Source of the DNA: Comamonadaceae bacterium
GTDB taxonomy: Bacteria; Pseudomonadota; Gammaproteobacteria; Burkholderiales; Burkholderiaceae_C
Assembly (NCBI GenBank): GCA_947448745.1
Contig: CANFOQ010000023.1
Coordinates: forward strand, 1-40,565
Reading direction: 5' to 3'
Length of the DNA: 40,565 nt
The notes beneath the pieces are model-generated. The model worked only from the letters and a program-made list of their open reading frames with translations. It had not been told where the DNA came from and did not search any database. Shown here in pieces: positions 26,343 to 35,471 of the stretch (positions are counted from its first letter, which is position 1; every line of letters starts with the position of its first letter). The translations under genes and the position numbers were made by a program.

Positions 26343-28685
26343 TTACCTTAATTTCGCACCGTTTTGAATGGTAATTGGCGCAACTTTGTAGTCGAGGGGC
26401 GGTGCGCCAATGTCTGTCATGCTGGCTTTGTAATAGTCGTCCACATTCACTGGTTGAGCGGCTCCTGCTGGCAAAGTCAATTGACATGCGCCGACTTTCT
26501 TTTCATACCATTCGCCTGAACCTTGTGGCAAAACCCAGTATTCTTTGCTGGAGTCTGTCAATTTTGTAACCTTGTCAGTTAATTTGTTGGCATTTACGGG
26601 GCTGCTGTTGATATTGAATTTATTAACCCAAAATTTAGATGTGTTTTGGTCACTGCAGTTAACTTCTTCCATCTCATCTTGAGAGACGCAACTGTTAGGA
26701 ATACCCCAGAGCTGGCCAGCACCATTGTAATTCAGCACAACTTTGGAGCCTTCCGCACAATCTTTGCCGGCTGGGCAGGTGTATCTGACCATCAATTGTT
26801 CTGGCAATTCCGGAACCACTCCGTTGATTTTGACTGTCCATTGCTTGTCCCATGAGTAATGGCCAGAACGCCAATAATAATATTCTGATATTGTATTTTC
26901 ATAATCCCATCCGCAAATGTAATTGTTGTTCCAAGTACATTGAGCTCGTGTGATCATATCATCCAATGAGTTAGTATCATTTAAAACCAAGGCGCCTGTT
27001 TGTATCGATGGAAAATTATCATCCTGATTCCAGTTTGTCTTTAATTCACTATCAATTTCAATGGGAATTTGAGAATAATTAGCATGGGTATTAAATAATT
27101 TCTTTTGCGTGTGATCATAAACATACTGGTATCCTTTACCAGACTCGTAGCCTGAGCCATTGATACTTGTATTGTTTACTGGCTTGGTTTTATCACCTGC
27201 GTTTGCATTTGTAATGACATTTGAATTGGGATTCCAAAATGGACAGTTGGAAAGACAATTCAACGTTTTACCATTCAGAGCATTTAATTCCGACTCAGTG
27301 ACTTGGTATTCCATTCGCGAGATAGCAACGCTGTCATTGGTCAGACTATTCCAATTAGGAATGTTTCTTTGCTGTGCATTATCCCAAACAGATTGAGTTC
27401 TTAACATGTAGCCCACACCTGGTCCATTCAACCAAATTGAATCCCAATTTGCAATTGAGGAAAAATCAAGAGAAATTCCATTTTCAAGTTGGAATTCTTG
27501 TTCAGTCTTATTCCAGTGAACACGCTGTTCAGCTTGTCCCATCCATACATTGAAAGTCATATCTGCCAAGTCGTTTAATTTTGTTTCTACTTTTTTGACT
27601 TTTCGAAACCCCCCATCTGAAACAGTTACTGTGCCATTTTTGGTATTAGGACCATCTTCAATCAAAATATCTGCGGTTTTATTTGATTTTGAATAAATTT
27701 CTTTCATGGCAGCATCCGGCAACCACATGCCATTCGCCCAATAATTACCGCGGTAACTTCCATACCGAATCTGGAAAGTGGAATTGCCACCAACCAATAA
27801 TCCAGTACTGGCGTCATACAGGTTGTAATTCCAAGTGTTGAACTTGGATTTTGTTCTATCAAAGCATATGGGGGCAGAGGATGTACCGTTGACTGTTTGC
27901 TGTCTCAGCAATTCATTTTGATTGGCGGCAATAGCAAACACCGGCGCTACGTTAGGATTATTGTTATCTTGTGGATAGCCTTTTGTCCAACCCGTGAGAG
28001 CAACTCCAGTACCCGTTCCTGTGCGTGTCAAGTTCATCCAAACATCAAAGCTAATATTATCAATTGTATTTTTTTCGCCATAAAGCAATTTGTACCCGTT
28101 TGAAATGATTTCTGGCTTCATGAATCCATACATTATGGGAGAGTTGCTTAAAATACTCCCATCATTATTTACCTCTAAAGCTTTAAAATATAACTCTGAA
28201 AACCCAATATCTGAACCAGCGCGCACTAAAGGAAATATGAATCTAGCTCTTATTTCTTTTTTAATATTATCATCATCAGTTTCAATATTAAATGGCACCC
28301 ATAGCTTCACATCTAAATTCACTCCATCAGAAGTGGGGTTTATTACGAAATACTGATATTCGATAGCGCTGCTGTTGCCGCCGCCCTCCGACGAAGAAGT
28401 GACGGAGCTTGAAGATTTATTACATCCTGATTTAGTAACTGCAGCTACATAAGGGCCTTTGTTGATTTGAGTTGCCAGGTCAGCCCCTGTGTTCTTGATA
28501 ATGCACAACACCATGTTTGCAAAATCGAGGTTTTCAATTGAGCTTTCTTGCAACCAAACATAGTTATTGGGGTTGCTTTTCAGCTTTGCCAATGCATAGT
28601 CATATGTTTCAGTGGTTTCGGCAGCTTGCACCACTTGTGGAATGCTAAGGAGCGCGATCAATGCCGACAATATGAATTTGTGCAT
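26343..28685 (-). CDS. Large secreted Asn/Ser-rich protein of unknown function, AT-rich gene
   Basis: The 780-residue protein begins with a clear Sec signal peptide (MHKFILSALIALLSIPQVVQA, cleavage near residue 21-22). The mature chain is rich in Asn, Ser, Thr, Trp and Tyr. It has a Ser/Gly stretch near residue 90-105 and scattered paired cysteines such as LNCLSNCPFW, QCTWNNNYICGW and TCPAGKDC, which suggest disulfide-bonded extracellular modules. No catalytic motif or membrane anchor was recognised. The DNA is markedly AT-rich compared with all neighbours, suggesting transfer. A strong GGGAGAGG ribosome site precedes the ATG at 28685. The start is 12 bases after the stop of a small lipoprotein gene. 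A surface or pilus-associated adhesin is one possibility, but nothing proves it. Confidence 0.75.
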   Translation of the reverse strand: MHKFILSALIALLSIPQVVQAAETTETYDYALAKLKSNPNNYVWLQESSIENLDFANMVLCIIKNTGADLATQINKGPYVAAVTKSGCNKSSSSVTSSSEGGGNSSAIEYQYFVINPTSDGVNLDVKLWVPFNIETDDDNIKKEIRARFIFPLVRAGSDIGFSELYFKALEVNNDGSILSNSPIMYGFMKPEIISNGYKLLYGEKNTIDNISFDVWMNLTRTGTGTGVALTGWTKGYPQDNNNPNVAPVFAIAANQNELLRQQTVNGTSSAPICFDRTKSKFNTWNYNLYDASTGLLVGGNSTFQIRYGSYRGNYWANGMWLPDAAMKEIYSKSNKTADILIEDGPNTKNGTVTVSDGGFRKVKKVETKLNDLADMTFNVWMGQAEQRVHWNKTEQEFQLENGISLDFSSIANWDSIWLNGPGVGYMLRTQSVWDNAQQRNIPNWNSLTNDSVAISRMEYQVTESELNALNGKTLNCLSNCPFWNPNSNVITNANAGDKTKPVNNTSINGSGYESGKGYQYVYDHTQKKLFNTHANYSQIPIEIDSELKTNWNQDDNFPSIQTGALVLNDTNSLDDMITRAQCTWNNNYICGWDYENTISEYYYWRSGHYSWDKQWTVKINGVVPELPEQLMVRYTCPAGKDCAEGSKVVLNYNGAGQLWGIPNSCVSQDEMEEVNCSDQNTSKFWVNKFNINSSPVNANKLTDKVTKLTDSSKEYWVLPQGSGEWYEKKVGACQLTLPAGAAQPVNVDDYYKASMTDIGAPPLDYKVAPITIQNGAKLR

Positions 28686-28697
28686 GTTCCTCTCCCT

Positions 28698-28865
28698 TTA
28701 ATTCGAATTGGTGGTGGGCAAAACGGAAATGGCAGCTGGGATATTGCCAACTCTTCCATCTGCACCTGGTTTCAAGGCTTCTGAAGTGGCTCCATCGCTC
28801 TTTCCACCACTTCCACAAGCCGTTAACAGGGCGGTCAATATCAATGTGGGCATCAGGTATTTCAA
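28698..28865 (-). CDS. Small lipoprotein, 55 residues
   Basis: A TTG codon at 28865, preceded by GGAG at good spacing, opens a 55-residue frame. It begins MKYLMPTLILTALLTAC and continues with GSGGKSDG. The lipobox LTAC places the lipidated cysteine at residue 17. The rest is a short Gly/Ser/Pro-rich tail without a fold. An ATG at 28853 would give 51 residues with the same lipobox but has no ribosome site. The stop is 12 bases before the large secreted protein, so the pair is an operon. The lipoprotein may anchor or help secrete its neighbour; this is inference. Confidence 0.72.
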   Translation of the reverse strand: MKYLMPTLILTALLTACGSGGKSDGATSEALKPGADGRVGNIPAAISVLPTTNSN

Positions 28866-28923
28866 GCGATTCTCCAAAGAACGTGTCTAGGACGATTCTG
28901 CTTTCCTGATGATTAATTTGCAA

Positions 28924-28952
28924 TATATGATAAGTTTAAGAAAATAATTCAA
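28924..28952 (-). promoter_or_regulatory. Possible promoter of the lipoprotein/secreted protein operon
   Basis: In the AT-rich gap 28866-29001 the minus strand has TTGAAT (28947-28952) and CATATA (28924-28929), 17 bases apart. The match to the -10 consensus is weak. No other gene is seen in the gap. Confidence 0.3.
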
Positions 28953-29001
28953 TTCCAAATATTAAGTACACGCATTCCAAGCAACTCAGCAACGGCCTAG
29001 A

Positions 29002-30960
29002 TCACACCTGCGGCGGCAACACAAACTGCTGCCGCCCTTCATACCGATACGCCTGGATCGGCACCACATAACGGTGCGAATAGGTCAGCATTTGCATCCA
29101 GCCCGGGGTGCGGTTGCGCATGATGGTGTCTTCGCGGCCTTTGAAGGCCGATTGCACCGAGCTCAGGTAGTCGGCCTCGGTTTCGCTGGACAAGTGGCCG
29201 ATGAAAAAGTTTTCGGTTTGCGACAACAGGTCGCGGTTGACCGTGGTGGGCGACTGGGTGCTGTAGACGATGCCAATATTGAACTTGGCACCCTCTTTGG
29301 CAAAGCGCGAATACACGTCAATCACGGTGCCGGCGTTGGGCGGAAAAATCATGTGCGCTTCTTCAAAATAAATTTGCACATAGCGCCCGTTCAGTTGGTT
29401 GCTGACAAATTTGCGCTCTTGCTCGCGGAAGATCGACAAGCAAATGCTCTTGGCGAAGTAGCGAATGATTTGCTCGTTGGCGCTGCCCAAATTGATGACC
29501 ACGGTTTTGGCAGCGTTCAAGCCTTCGATGATGTCGGTGGTGAAGTCGGTGGCGCTGGGGTTGTGAAACTCCATGCAAGAGCGCAGCAAATCCGGGCCTT
29601 CGCCCATGCCCGCACACAAGAACTTGCACAAAATCTGTTCGTCTTCATCGAAGATGAAATAACCATTGCTGCTCAAGCTCGGGTCGTTCGGGTATTGCTG
29701 TGCGAATTGCGCCACCACTCGCATTTCATAAGCCATGGTGGTGAAATTGAACGGCGCCGAAGGCGCAGGCAACTTGGTTTGCGCCAAGTACGCCGCTTTG
29801 CGCAGGTTCTGTGAAAAGCACGGGTTGAACGGCATGGTCAGCCCCAAGGATTGCAACCAGGCTTTGATCTTCAAGGTGTCGCTCTCAAAACCAGCGGTGT
29901 GCAGAATTGCCCAAAACAACATCACCTTGCGCAAGCGGCGTTGCAATTGCGCCTCGTGCTCGTGCTCGTGGCGCTCAAGTTTGGGCAGGCTGCAGGTGTA
30001 AAGATTGCGCAGCGAATCCACGTTGTTCAGTTCAGGCGGCAGCAGTTGCTGCAACACCTCGAATGCATCATGGGTGCGCTCGTAAAAATTAAAGCGCAGC
30101 AAACGCGCATTGGGGTTGCCGTCCATGTCTTTCAGGAAATACGGCATGCAACGCTCTTTGTAGGCGGTGGCAATTGCCGAGTCGCCGTCTTGCGGGTTGG
30201 TGTTGGCGTATTCGCCGTTCACGTCAAAAATGATTTGGCCGACATGCGGGTCCCGGGCCGTCACTTCCAGCATGCCCTGCACGATGAGTTTGACCACATT
30301 CGATTTGCCCAAACGGGTTTTGCCAAACATGGCGGTGCGCTTGCCCCGGATGTCCAGCATCGAGATGTAGGCGTTGTGCGGATCGGCCAAATAGCTTTTG
30401 TCTTCGCCCGCCCGCACCAAACCAAAATTGATGCGGCCTTGGGGGTTGACCGTGCTGTTGACCAGGGTCTCCATCACCGCACGATCGGCGCGGTACACAT
30501 GCATGCGGTGCGCCACGTCTTGCACATGCATGGTGCTGGAAAACGTCGGCGGGTCGCCCGGCAAACTGCCCGCCTCAAACGCGCCCAATACTTCACAGCG
30601 CATCACCCCCAAAGACTCTTCCAAACCGGGGTTGGCGTGCTGCCACAAGCGTTGGCACAAGGCGTGTTCACGGCTGCCTGGCTCGGGCAAGGGCTCCAAG
30701 TCTTGGATGCGCAACACAAAAATTTGTTCTTGCGACAAGTTCACGGCACACAGCGCCGCGCCCGAGGAAGGGTTGACCTTGGCCATGACACCAAAGACAA
30801 ATTGACCGGGTACCAAAGGATGGGTCAGTGGCATGGCGTGGGTGATCAACACCCGCAGCGTGCGAAATTGCAATTGGATGCCGATGCCCAAATGCTTGTC
30901 TTGAAACAGGCTTTCAGCTTGCAACAAACTGGTTCGTGGAAATTCTCGGATCGCGTTCAT
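29002..30960 (-). CDS. HerA/DUF87-type hexameric ATPase in a pilus operon
   Basis: The 652-residue protein has a beta-rich N-terminal region (about 1-160) like a HAS-barrel. A RecA-type ATPase domain follows: Walker A GKTRLGKS (213-220), IIFDVNGEYAN (about 243-253) and Walker B QIYFEEAHMIF (about 529-539) with tandem glutamates. IVYSTQSP and a conserved C-terminal GHLSSETEADYL block follow. This is the pattern of HerA/FtsK-superfamily DNA or protein translocases with DUF87. It begins 19 bases after the PilV-like pilin gene and is the last gene of the leftward pilus run. No NurA nuclease is seen. It may power DNA movement linked to the pilus, or be a defence ATPase; neither is shown. Confidence 0.82.
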   Translation of the reverse strand: MNAIREFPRTSLLQAESLFQDKHLGIGIQLQFRTLRVLITHAMPLTHPLVPGQFVFGVMAKVNPSSGAALCAVNLSQEQIFVLRIQDLEPLPEPGSREHALCQRLWQHANPGLEESLGVMRCEVLGAFEAGSLPGDPPTFSSTMHVQDVAHRMHVYRADRAVMETLVNSTVNPQGRINFGLVRAGEDKSYLADPHNAYISMLDIRGKRTAMFGKTRLGKSNVVKLIVQGMLEVTARDPHVGQIIFDVNGEYANTNPQDGDSAIATAYKERCMPYFLKDMDGNPNARLLRFNFYERTHDAFEVLQQLLPPELNNVDSLRNLYTCSLPKLERHEHEHEAQLQRRLRKVMLFWAILHTAGFESDTLKIKAWLQSLGLTMPFNPCFSQNLRKAAYLAQTKLPAPSAPFNFTTMAYEMRVVAQFAQQYPNDPSLSSNGYFIFDEDEQILCKFLCAGMGEGPDLLRSCMEFHNPSATDFTTDIIEGLNAAKTVVINLGSANEQIIRYFAKSICLSIFREQERKFVSNQLNGRYVQIYFEEAHMIFPPNAGTVIDVYSRFAKEGAKFNIGIVYSTQSPTTVNRDLLSQTENFFIGHLSSETEADYLSSVQSAFKGREDTIMRNRTPGWMQMLTYSHRYVVPIQAYRYEGRQQFVLPPQV

Positions 30961-30979
30961 GGGTCCATCTCCATGTGAT

Positions 30980-32098
30980 TCAAGGGGTGTAAACCGTCCA
31001 CTTGTTGGCCTCGCACACCATCAATTTGTTGGCGTTCGAGACCCCCATGGACTCCAGGCTTGGATTGCAGTCGGCATCCACGGTGGCGGCAGGCAGCTTC
31101 AACTTCACGGCGGAAATGTTTTGCGCTTGCAGGCTTTGCACCTGCGCGGTGCCGGTCACGGCCAAGGCGCTGGTGCTGCTGGTGACACTGCTCACACCGG
31201 AGGCGGACAGGCTGCTCAAACCAATGATCGGGTTGCCGTCAAAGTCCCAGCGGCCCGTGACCTTGCTGGTGCCGTCACGGCGGGCATATTGGGCCAAGGT
31301 GCTGCTGCCAAAGCCGTTGCGCACCGCCAAGATGCCGGGCAAACCCAGGGCGCTGGAGCGGGTGGTGGCGTGGTCGCGGATCGGGTTGGTCAGCACAAAC
31401 AGGTCCTGCGCTGCGTGCAATTCACTGGTGAGGCCGGTGGCAGTCGGGCGTGCAAAAGCGGCATCGGCACCGGCGGCCATCAGCAGCTCATCCACCAAAT
31501 CAAAACCAAAGCGCTTCAGGTTGTCACCGCCAAGCACATAGGGCTGGGTGTTGAACAGCAAACTGCTGAGTTGCACACCGGCGTCACAGCTGGTGGTGGG
31601 GCAGGTTTTGGTGACTTGCACCACCAAGGTTCGCGGGGCCATGGTGCTGCTGGCCACACCGGACACCGACATGGCCACCACATTCAAGGTGGGGAACATC
31701 AAGCTGTTGTTGGTGGCGCGGTCGAGCAGCCGCAGGTTTTTCAAATCGTCCAAGCTCGGTTGCAAACCATTTTCAACGGCCAAGCTGCCACCCGCCACAG
31801 GCAAACTGACGCGGCACTTGCCTGCCGTGATGCTGGCCGCATCGGCCAAGGAGGTGTCCTTGGCCAAAGCGATTTGCCCACAGTCTGCTGGCAAAGCGCT
31901 CAGGGCTTGGTAGTGCACGCCCAAATAATCGCCCACCGCGGCATTGACGAGTTGGTATTGTTTGCCCACCAATTGGGTTTGCATGCGCTTGTAATACACA
32001 TTCATGCCCATGGTGACCGACACCACCAAGGCACTGAGGATGGCCACCACCACCGTCAACTCGATCAAGGTGAAGCCTTGTTGGGTCTGTGCTTTCAT
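30980..32098 (-). CDS. PilV-like large type IVb prepilin (possible tip adhesin)
   Basis: The 372-residue protein has a short leader with cleavage after G8, followed by FTLIELTVVVAILSALVV, a class III signal with Glu at +5. It is much longer than a major pilin. Its C-terminal 40 residues (CNPSLESMGVSNANKLMVCEANKW) resemble the cysteine- and tryptophan-ending segment of PilV-type minor pilins in R64-like systems. PilV forms the pilus tip and selects recipients in conjugation. The ATG at 32098 overlaps the stop of the pilR gene (ATGA), and the HerA gene follows. No shufflon segments or recombinase gene are seen, so the C-terminus appears fixed. Confidence 0.75.
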   Translation of the reverse strand: MKAQTQQGFTLIELTVVVAILSALVVSVTMGMNVYYKRMQTQLVGKQYQLVNAAVGDYLGVHYQALSALPADCGQIALAKDTSLADAASITAGKCRVSLPVAGGSLAVENGLQPSLDDLKNLRLLDRATNNSLMFPTLNVVAMSVSGVASSTMAPRTLVVQVTKTCPTTSCDAGVQLSSLLFNTQPYVLGGDNLKRFGFDLVDELLMAAGADAAFARPTATGLTSELHAAQDLFVLTNPIRDHATTRSSALGLPGILAVRNGFGSSTLAQYARRDGTSKVTGRWDFDGNPIIGLSSLSASGVSSVTSSTSALAVTGTAQVQSLQAQNISAVKLKLPAATVDADCNPSLESMGVSNANKLMVCEANKWTVYTP

Positions 32099-33186
32099 GG
32101 CGTGTTGGACAACATTTGGGTGGATTCTTTGATGCCTTGTTGCAGCGCCATGGTGGTGGAGAAAAAGCCCGCCATCATGAAGGCCAAGATGAGGCCGCAG
32201 ATGACCACCATGCCGCGGTTGATGATGCTGGCGCGTTCCTCCATGGCCACCACCATGCGGTCGATCGAGCCCACGCCCATGCGCACAAAGGCCTCGACGG
32301 GGTCGCGCCGCTCGGAGGCGTCTTGCACCCGGTCTTCCATCTCTTGGCTCATGACGCCGGTGCTGAACGCCTGCCCAAAAAAGGGCGTGTTCGGCTTGGA
32401 CAAATTGCTCATGATCTTGCGGATATGCCAGCGCAGCCAAGGCGAGCTGAACTTCATGCAGCGCTCCAGGGCAGAACGCAAAGACACCCCTGAGCGCATC
32501 ATGGAGGACAAGGAAATCAGCAGCAACGACGCAGCGTAATCACGGTAGATGCTGAAAGGCAAATAGCGGTCCAGGCGCATGCGCATGGGGCCGGTCCAGC
32601 GCGGCAACGCCGATAAAAATCCGGCGATCAAGGCCACGAACAACAGGCCGATCCAAATGCCGTGGTTGGTGATCACCATCGACACGTTGTAGAGCATGCG
32701 CCCCAACAGCGGCCATTTTTCATGCGGCATCAACTCGGCCAAGATGGGCACCGCCGTGACCGCAAAGCCGACCATCATGGCGATGAACATGGTGAGCAAG
32801 GTGAGCGGATACACCACCGCTTTGCGCATGGTCGACACCATCATGTCGGTTTTCTCAACCGTCATCGACATGAACACCAAGCCCTCGGCCATGGAGGCGT
32901 CGCCCGCCGCTTGCGTGGCGTCAATCAGTGTTTGTTCGACCGGCGAGGCAATGCCCGCCAAGGCATGTGACAAAGACCCCATTTGCAAGCCGCGCAGCAT
33001 CTGCAGGTACATCAAGGCCGTGGTGGGTTTGCGGGTGCGTGCACGTGAATGGTATTTGCTGAGGGTGGTGACCAAGGGCACATGGTCTTGCAAGGTGGCG
33101 CCCAGGTCGTAATAAAACGCGGCACGCCGCCGGTGCAGGTCGCGACGCGCCAAGTACAGGTTGATGTTGTCCAGGATTTGCGACAT
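32095..33186 (-). CDS. pilR: Type IVb pilus inner-membrane platform protein (PilR/GspF family)
   Basis: The 363-residue protein is of GspF type. Hydrophobic segments lie at about residues 123-150, 170-195 and 335-355, separated by helical cytoplasmic domains. Motifs include DATQAAGDASMAEGL in the first domain and LSSMMRSGVSLRSALE in the second. GspF/PilC/PilR proteins form the platform that couples the ATPase to pilin extraction. The gene starts three bases after the pilQ stop and overlaps the PilV-like gene downstream, an order that matches the R64 pil operon. Confidence 0.88.
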   Translation of the reverse strand: MSQILDNINLYLARRDLHRRRAAFYYDLGATLQDHVPLVTTLSKYHSRARTRKPTTALMYLQMLRGLQMGSLSHALAGIASPVEQTLIDATQAAGDASMAEGLVFMSMTVEKTDMMVSTMRKAVVYPLTLLTMFIAMMVGFAVTAVPILAELMPHEKWPLLGRMLYNVSMVITNHGIWIGLLFVALIAGFLSALPRWTGPMRMRLDRYLPFSIYRDYAASLLLISLSSMMRSGVSLRSALERCMKFSSPWLRWHIRKIMSNLSKPNTPFFGQAFSTGVMSQEMEDRVQDASERRDPVEAFVRMGVGSIDRMVVAMEERASIINRGMVVICGLILAFMMAGFFSTTMALQQGIKESTQMLSNTP

Positions 33187-33189
33187 GGT

Positions 33190-34896
33190 TCAGTGGATGT
33201 TGCGAGAGGTTGCCAAGATGGCGGGGGGGCCAAAGCTGCGCTCGAAGTGATAGGGGTCCAACACACCACGCGACATTTCATACAAAGCATGGCCCCAGGC
33301 TTCTTTGCCCAGCATGTCTTCTTCGTCAAAGCGTGATTGGCGTTGCGACAACCACAGCTCGCGGGCTTGAATGTCTTCGTGTTTGCGCATCAGGTGCATC
33401 AGCTCGGTGGTGATCGGGATCACCTCGGCACACACCTTGACACCGCTCACACCAGCGTGCACGTTGTCGTTGTTTTCCAAGCCGCTGACTTGGCAGTGCG
33501 GGCAACCGTTGTCGCTGGCACAGCGGAACTGGCTCGGGTCGAGCTTGAAGTGTTTTTCATAGGCAGCCAAAGCCTGCGGGTTCATCACTTGCAACGCGGG
33601 CACGCTGCAATGCACACAATTTTTGGGGATCAACACCTGGTAGACCAAGATGGACAGAAAGTCGGGCGTGCACACGTCTTCGCGGATCAAGCCAATGTGC
33701 TGCGAGGTCAATCGCGCGATGATGCCCAAGGCCGAGGTGGCATGCACCGTGGTGAGGAGTTTGTGGCCGGTTTGGATGGCGGCATGCGCCATGTGGCCCG
33801 ACATTTGGTCGCGGATCTCGCCAAACATGCCGACATCGGGGTCCATGCGCAAAAACGCCAACATGGCTTCTTCAAAAGGATTGGCCTTGGGGTCGTGGGT
33901 TTTGCGGCGAATCGAAAAATGGTTGACGCCCGGCACTTGGTATTCCACCGGGTCTTCGATGGAAATGATTTTGCGTTGCCCGTCTTGGGCCAATTGGCTG
34001 AGCAAGGAACTGAGCGTGGTGGTTTTGCCCGAGCCCGTGATGCCCGCCACAAACACGCCACCCCAGGCTGAAGCCGTGGCTTCTTGGATGCGTTCGAGTT
34101 GCCAAGGCGTGTAGCCCAAACCCGCCAAACTGGGCAAGCGGGTTTTGTGGGCATCGCCCACGCGCAACACCCGCATGATGGCGTCATAGCCGCCCACGGT
34201 GGGATGGCTTTGGTAGCGCAGCAGCACTTTTTGGCCATGGACCTCCAGCGGAATCATGGCCGACTGCACCGCCAAGGCATTGAACGCCACTTCCGAGCGC
34301 GAACCTTCTTCGGCCAAGATGGTGTAGCCCGCCGCCAAGCCGTTGTTGACCACGCGCGAGGGAAAGTGCGTGACCTTGCGCATGATGCCGTCACGGCGAA
34401 TCCGCAAACGGGCATAGTCGTTTTGCACTTCAAAGTGGATGTCGGTCGCATCCAATTTCAAGCACCGCGCCACCGTGGTTTTCAACCAATCGATGGGCGT
34501 GGAGTCGGCCACCATGGTTTGCAAAACCAGGCGCTCTTCTTCCTTGAGTTTGTTGGCTTTGATGGCGTCTTTTTCATAGACATGCTCTTGAAGCACGGTG
34601 TGCAAAATTTCGGTGGTACAGGTGTAGGCACCTGCAAACCCCAAGCCCAAGCGCTTGCCTTGTTCGATCAAATGAAACCAAGCCGTGCTGCCGTTTTCAC
34701 CTTGGATGCTCAACACAAAAAAGGTGTTTTGGGCCGTGGCCATCGCCGCCATGGCTTTGTGTTTGGCCTTGTGCAATTCAATGCTGGGGGTTTCGCCATG
34801 CGACAAAATTTTGACGAAGGCTGGCAACATCATGTAGTCATGAATGTGGCCTGAATTGCGCAGGCTGGCTTTGGGAGCGGCAGCGGTGGGTGTCAT
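33190..34896 (-). CDS. pilQ: Type IVb pilus assembly ATPase (PilQ of R64, GspE/PilB family)
   Basis: The 568-residue protein drives pilus extension in the cytoplasm. It has an N-terminal domain of about 150 residues, then the linker DATDIHFEVQ. Walker A is GITGSGKTT (285-293), the Asp box is ISIEDPVEY (311-319), and Walker B lies near FLRMDPDVGMFGEIRD. The His box is TGHKLLTTVHA. A CxxC pair (NCVHC) and a second CxxC (CPHC) about 50 residues later form the zinc site typical of GspE/PilB. The name follows the R64 thin pilus; it is not the secretin called PilQ in other bacteria. The ATG at 34896 overlaps the stop of the pilP gene. Confidence 0.9.
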   Translation of the reverse strand: MTPTAAAPKASLRNSGHIHDYMMLPAFVKILSHGETPSIELHKAKHKAMAAMATAQNTFFVLSIQGENGSTAWFHLIEQGKRLGLGFAGAYTCTTEILHTVLQEHVYEKDAIKANKLKEEERLVLQTMVADSTPIDWLKTTVARCLKLDATDIHFEVQNDYARLRIRRDGIMRKVTHFPSRVVNNGLAAGYTILAEEGSRSEVAFNALAVQSAMIPLEVHGQKVLLRYQSHPTVGGYDAIMRVLRVGDAHKTRLPSLAGLGYTPWQLERIQEATASAWGGVFVAGITGSGKTTTLSSLLSQLAQDGQRKIISIEDPVEYQVPGVNHFSIRRKTHDPKANPFEEAMLAFLRMDPDVGMFGEIRDQMSGHMAHAAIQTGHKLLTTVHATSALGIIARLTSQHIGLIREDVCTPDFLSILVYQVLIPKNCVHCSVPALQVMNPQALAAYEKHFKLDPSQFRCASDNGCPHCQVSGLENNDNVHAGVSGVKVCAEVIPITTELMHLMRKHEDIQARELWLSQRQSRFDEEDMLGKEAWGHALYEMSRGVLDPYHFERSFGPPAILATSRNIH

Positions 34897-35471
34897 GGCG
34901 TGGCGGGTTTGGTGCCCAACACCTGCGCAGCCACGGGGGCTGGCAACGGGGCGGCTTGGGTGCCGGGTGGGTGTGCCATCAACTGCGCCATGCCCTCTTC
35001 GGGGCCTGTCGCTTTGTTCAAGGCTTGCAAATACACCTCCAGCTTGGTGTCTTTGTCCGGCGCGTCCAACACCAGCAATTGGCGTTTGTTGCCCACGGCT
35101 TTGGTTTCTTTCACCCACACTTGTTGGTCGGTGATCTCGGTCACCTGCCAAGGTCCGACATCGGCCGGCAGCAGCGTGCTGTGCACCGTGTAGGCTTTTT
35201 GTTGGTGCAGCAACACTGCGGTGAGCTTTTCATCGACACCGGTGATGGACCAGAGCTGCGGTTTGCTGGCAGGCTTGGGGACGACTTTGACTGCCGGTGG
35301 GGTGGCGCTTGGCTTGGGCGCTGCCAAGCCTTGCAGCTCCATGGTTTTCGCGGCTTTGCTTTTGGCAATCAACTCGCCCACGCTGCTGGTTTGTGCGTGG
35401 ACCATCGGCATGCAGCCGATCAGCCATGCGGTGGCCACCCAGGCGGCACAGGGCTTAATGCTGTTGAACAT
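34893..35471 (-). CDS. pilP: Type IVb pilus biogenesis protein PilP
   Basis: The 192-residue protein has a signal peptide (MFNSIKPCAAWVATAWLIG, cleavage near VHA at about 26). A Pro/Ala/Lys linker and a small beta domain with LWSITGVDEKLTAVL and WQVTEITDQQVWVKE follow. This size, location and pattern match PilP of R64-type pili, a periplasmic link between inner membrane parts and the secretin. The start lies inside the pilO 3' end (17-base overlap) and the stop overlaps pilQ (ATGA), so expression is coupled. The call relies largely on gene order. Confidence 0.72.
   Translation of the reverse strand: MFNSIKPCAAWVATAWLIGCMPMVHAQTSSVGELIAKSKAAKTMELQGLAAPKPSATPPAVKVVPKPASKPQLWSITGVDEKLTAVLLHQQKAYTVHSTLLPADVGPWQVTEITDQQVWVKETKAVGNKRQLLVLDAPDKDTKLEVYLQALNKATGPEEGMAQLMAHPPGTQAAPLPAPVAAQVLGTKPATP

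Noticed and set aside
26343..28865. Insertion sequence or transposon as source of the AT-rich cassette
   Set aside because: No transposase, terminal inverted repeats or target duplications were seen at the borders.
28645..28923. 92-codon minus-strand frame
   Set aside because: It overlaps the small lipoprotein and the signal peptide of the secreted protein in another frame and has no signal or motif of its own.
30980..32098. Shufflon at the PilV-like gene
   Set aside because: No inverted segments, repeated recombination sites or Rci gene were found next to it.
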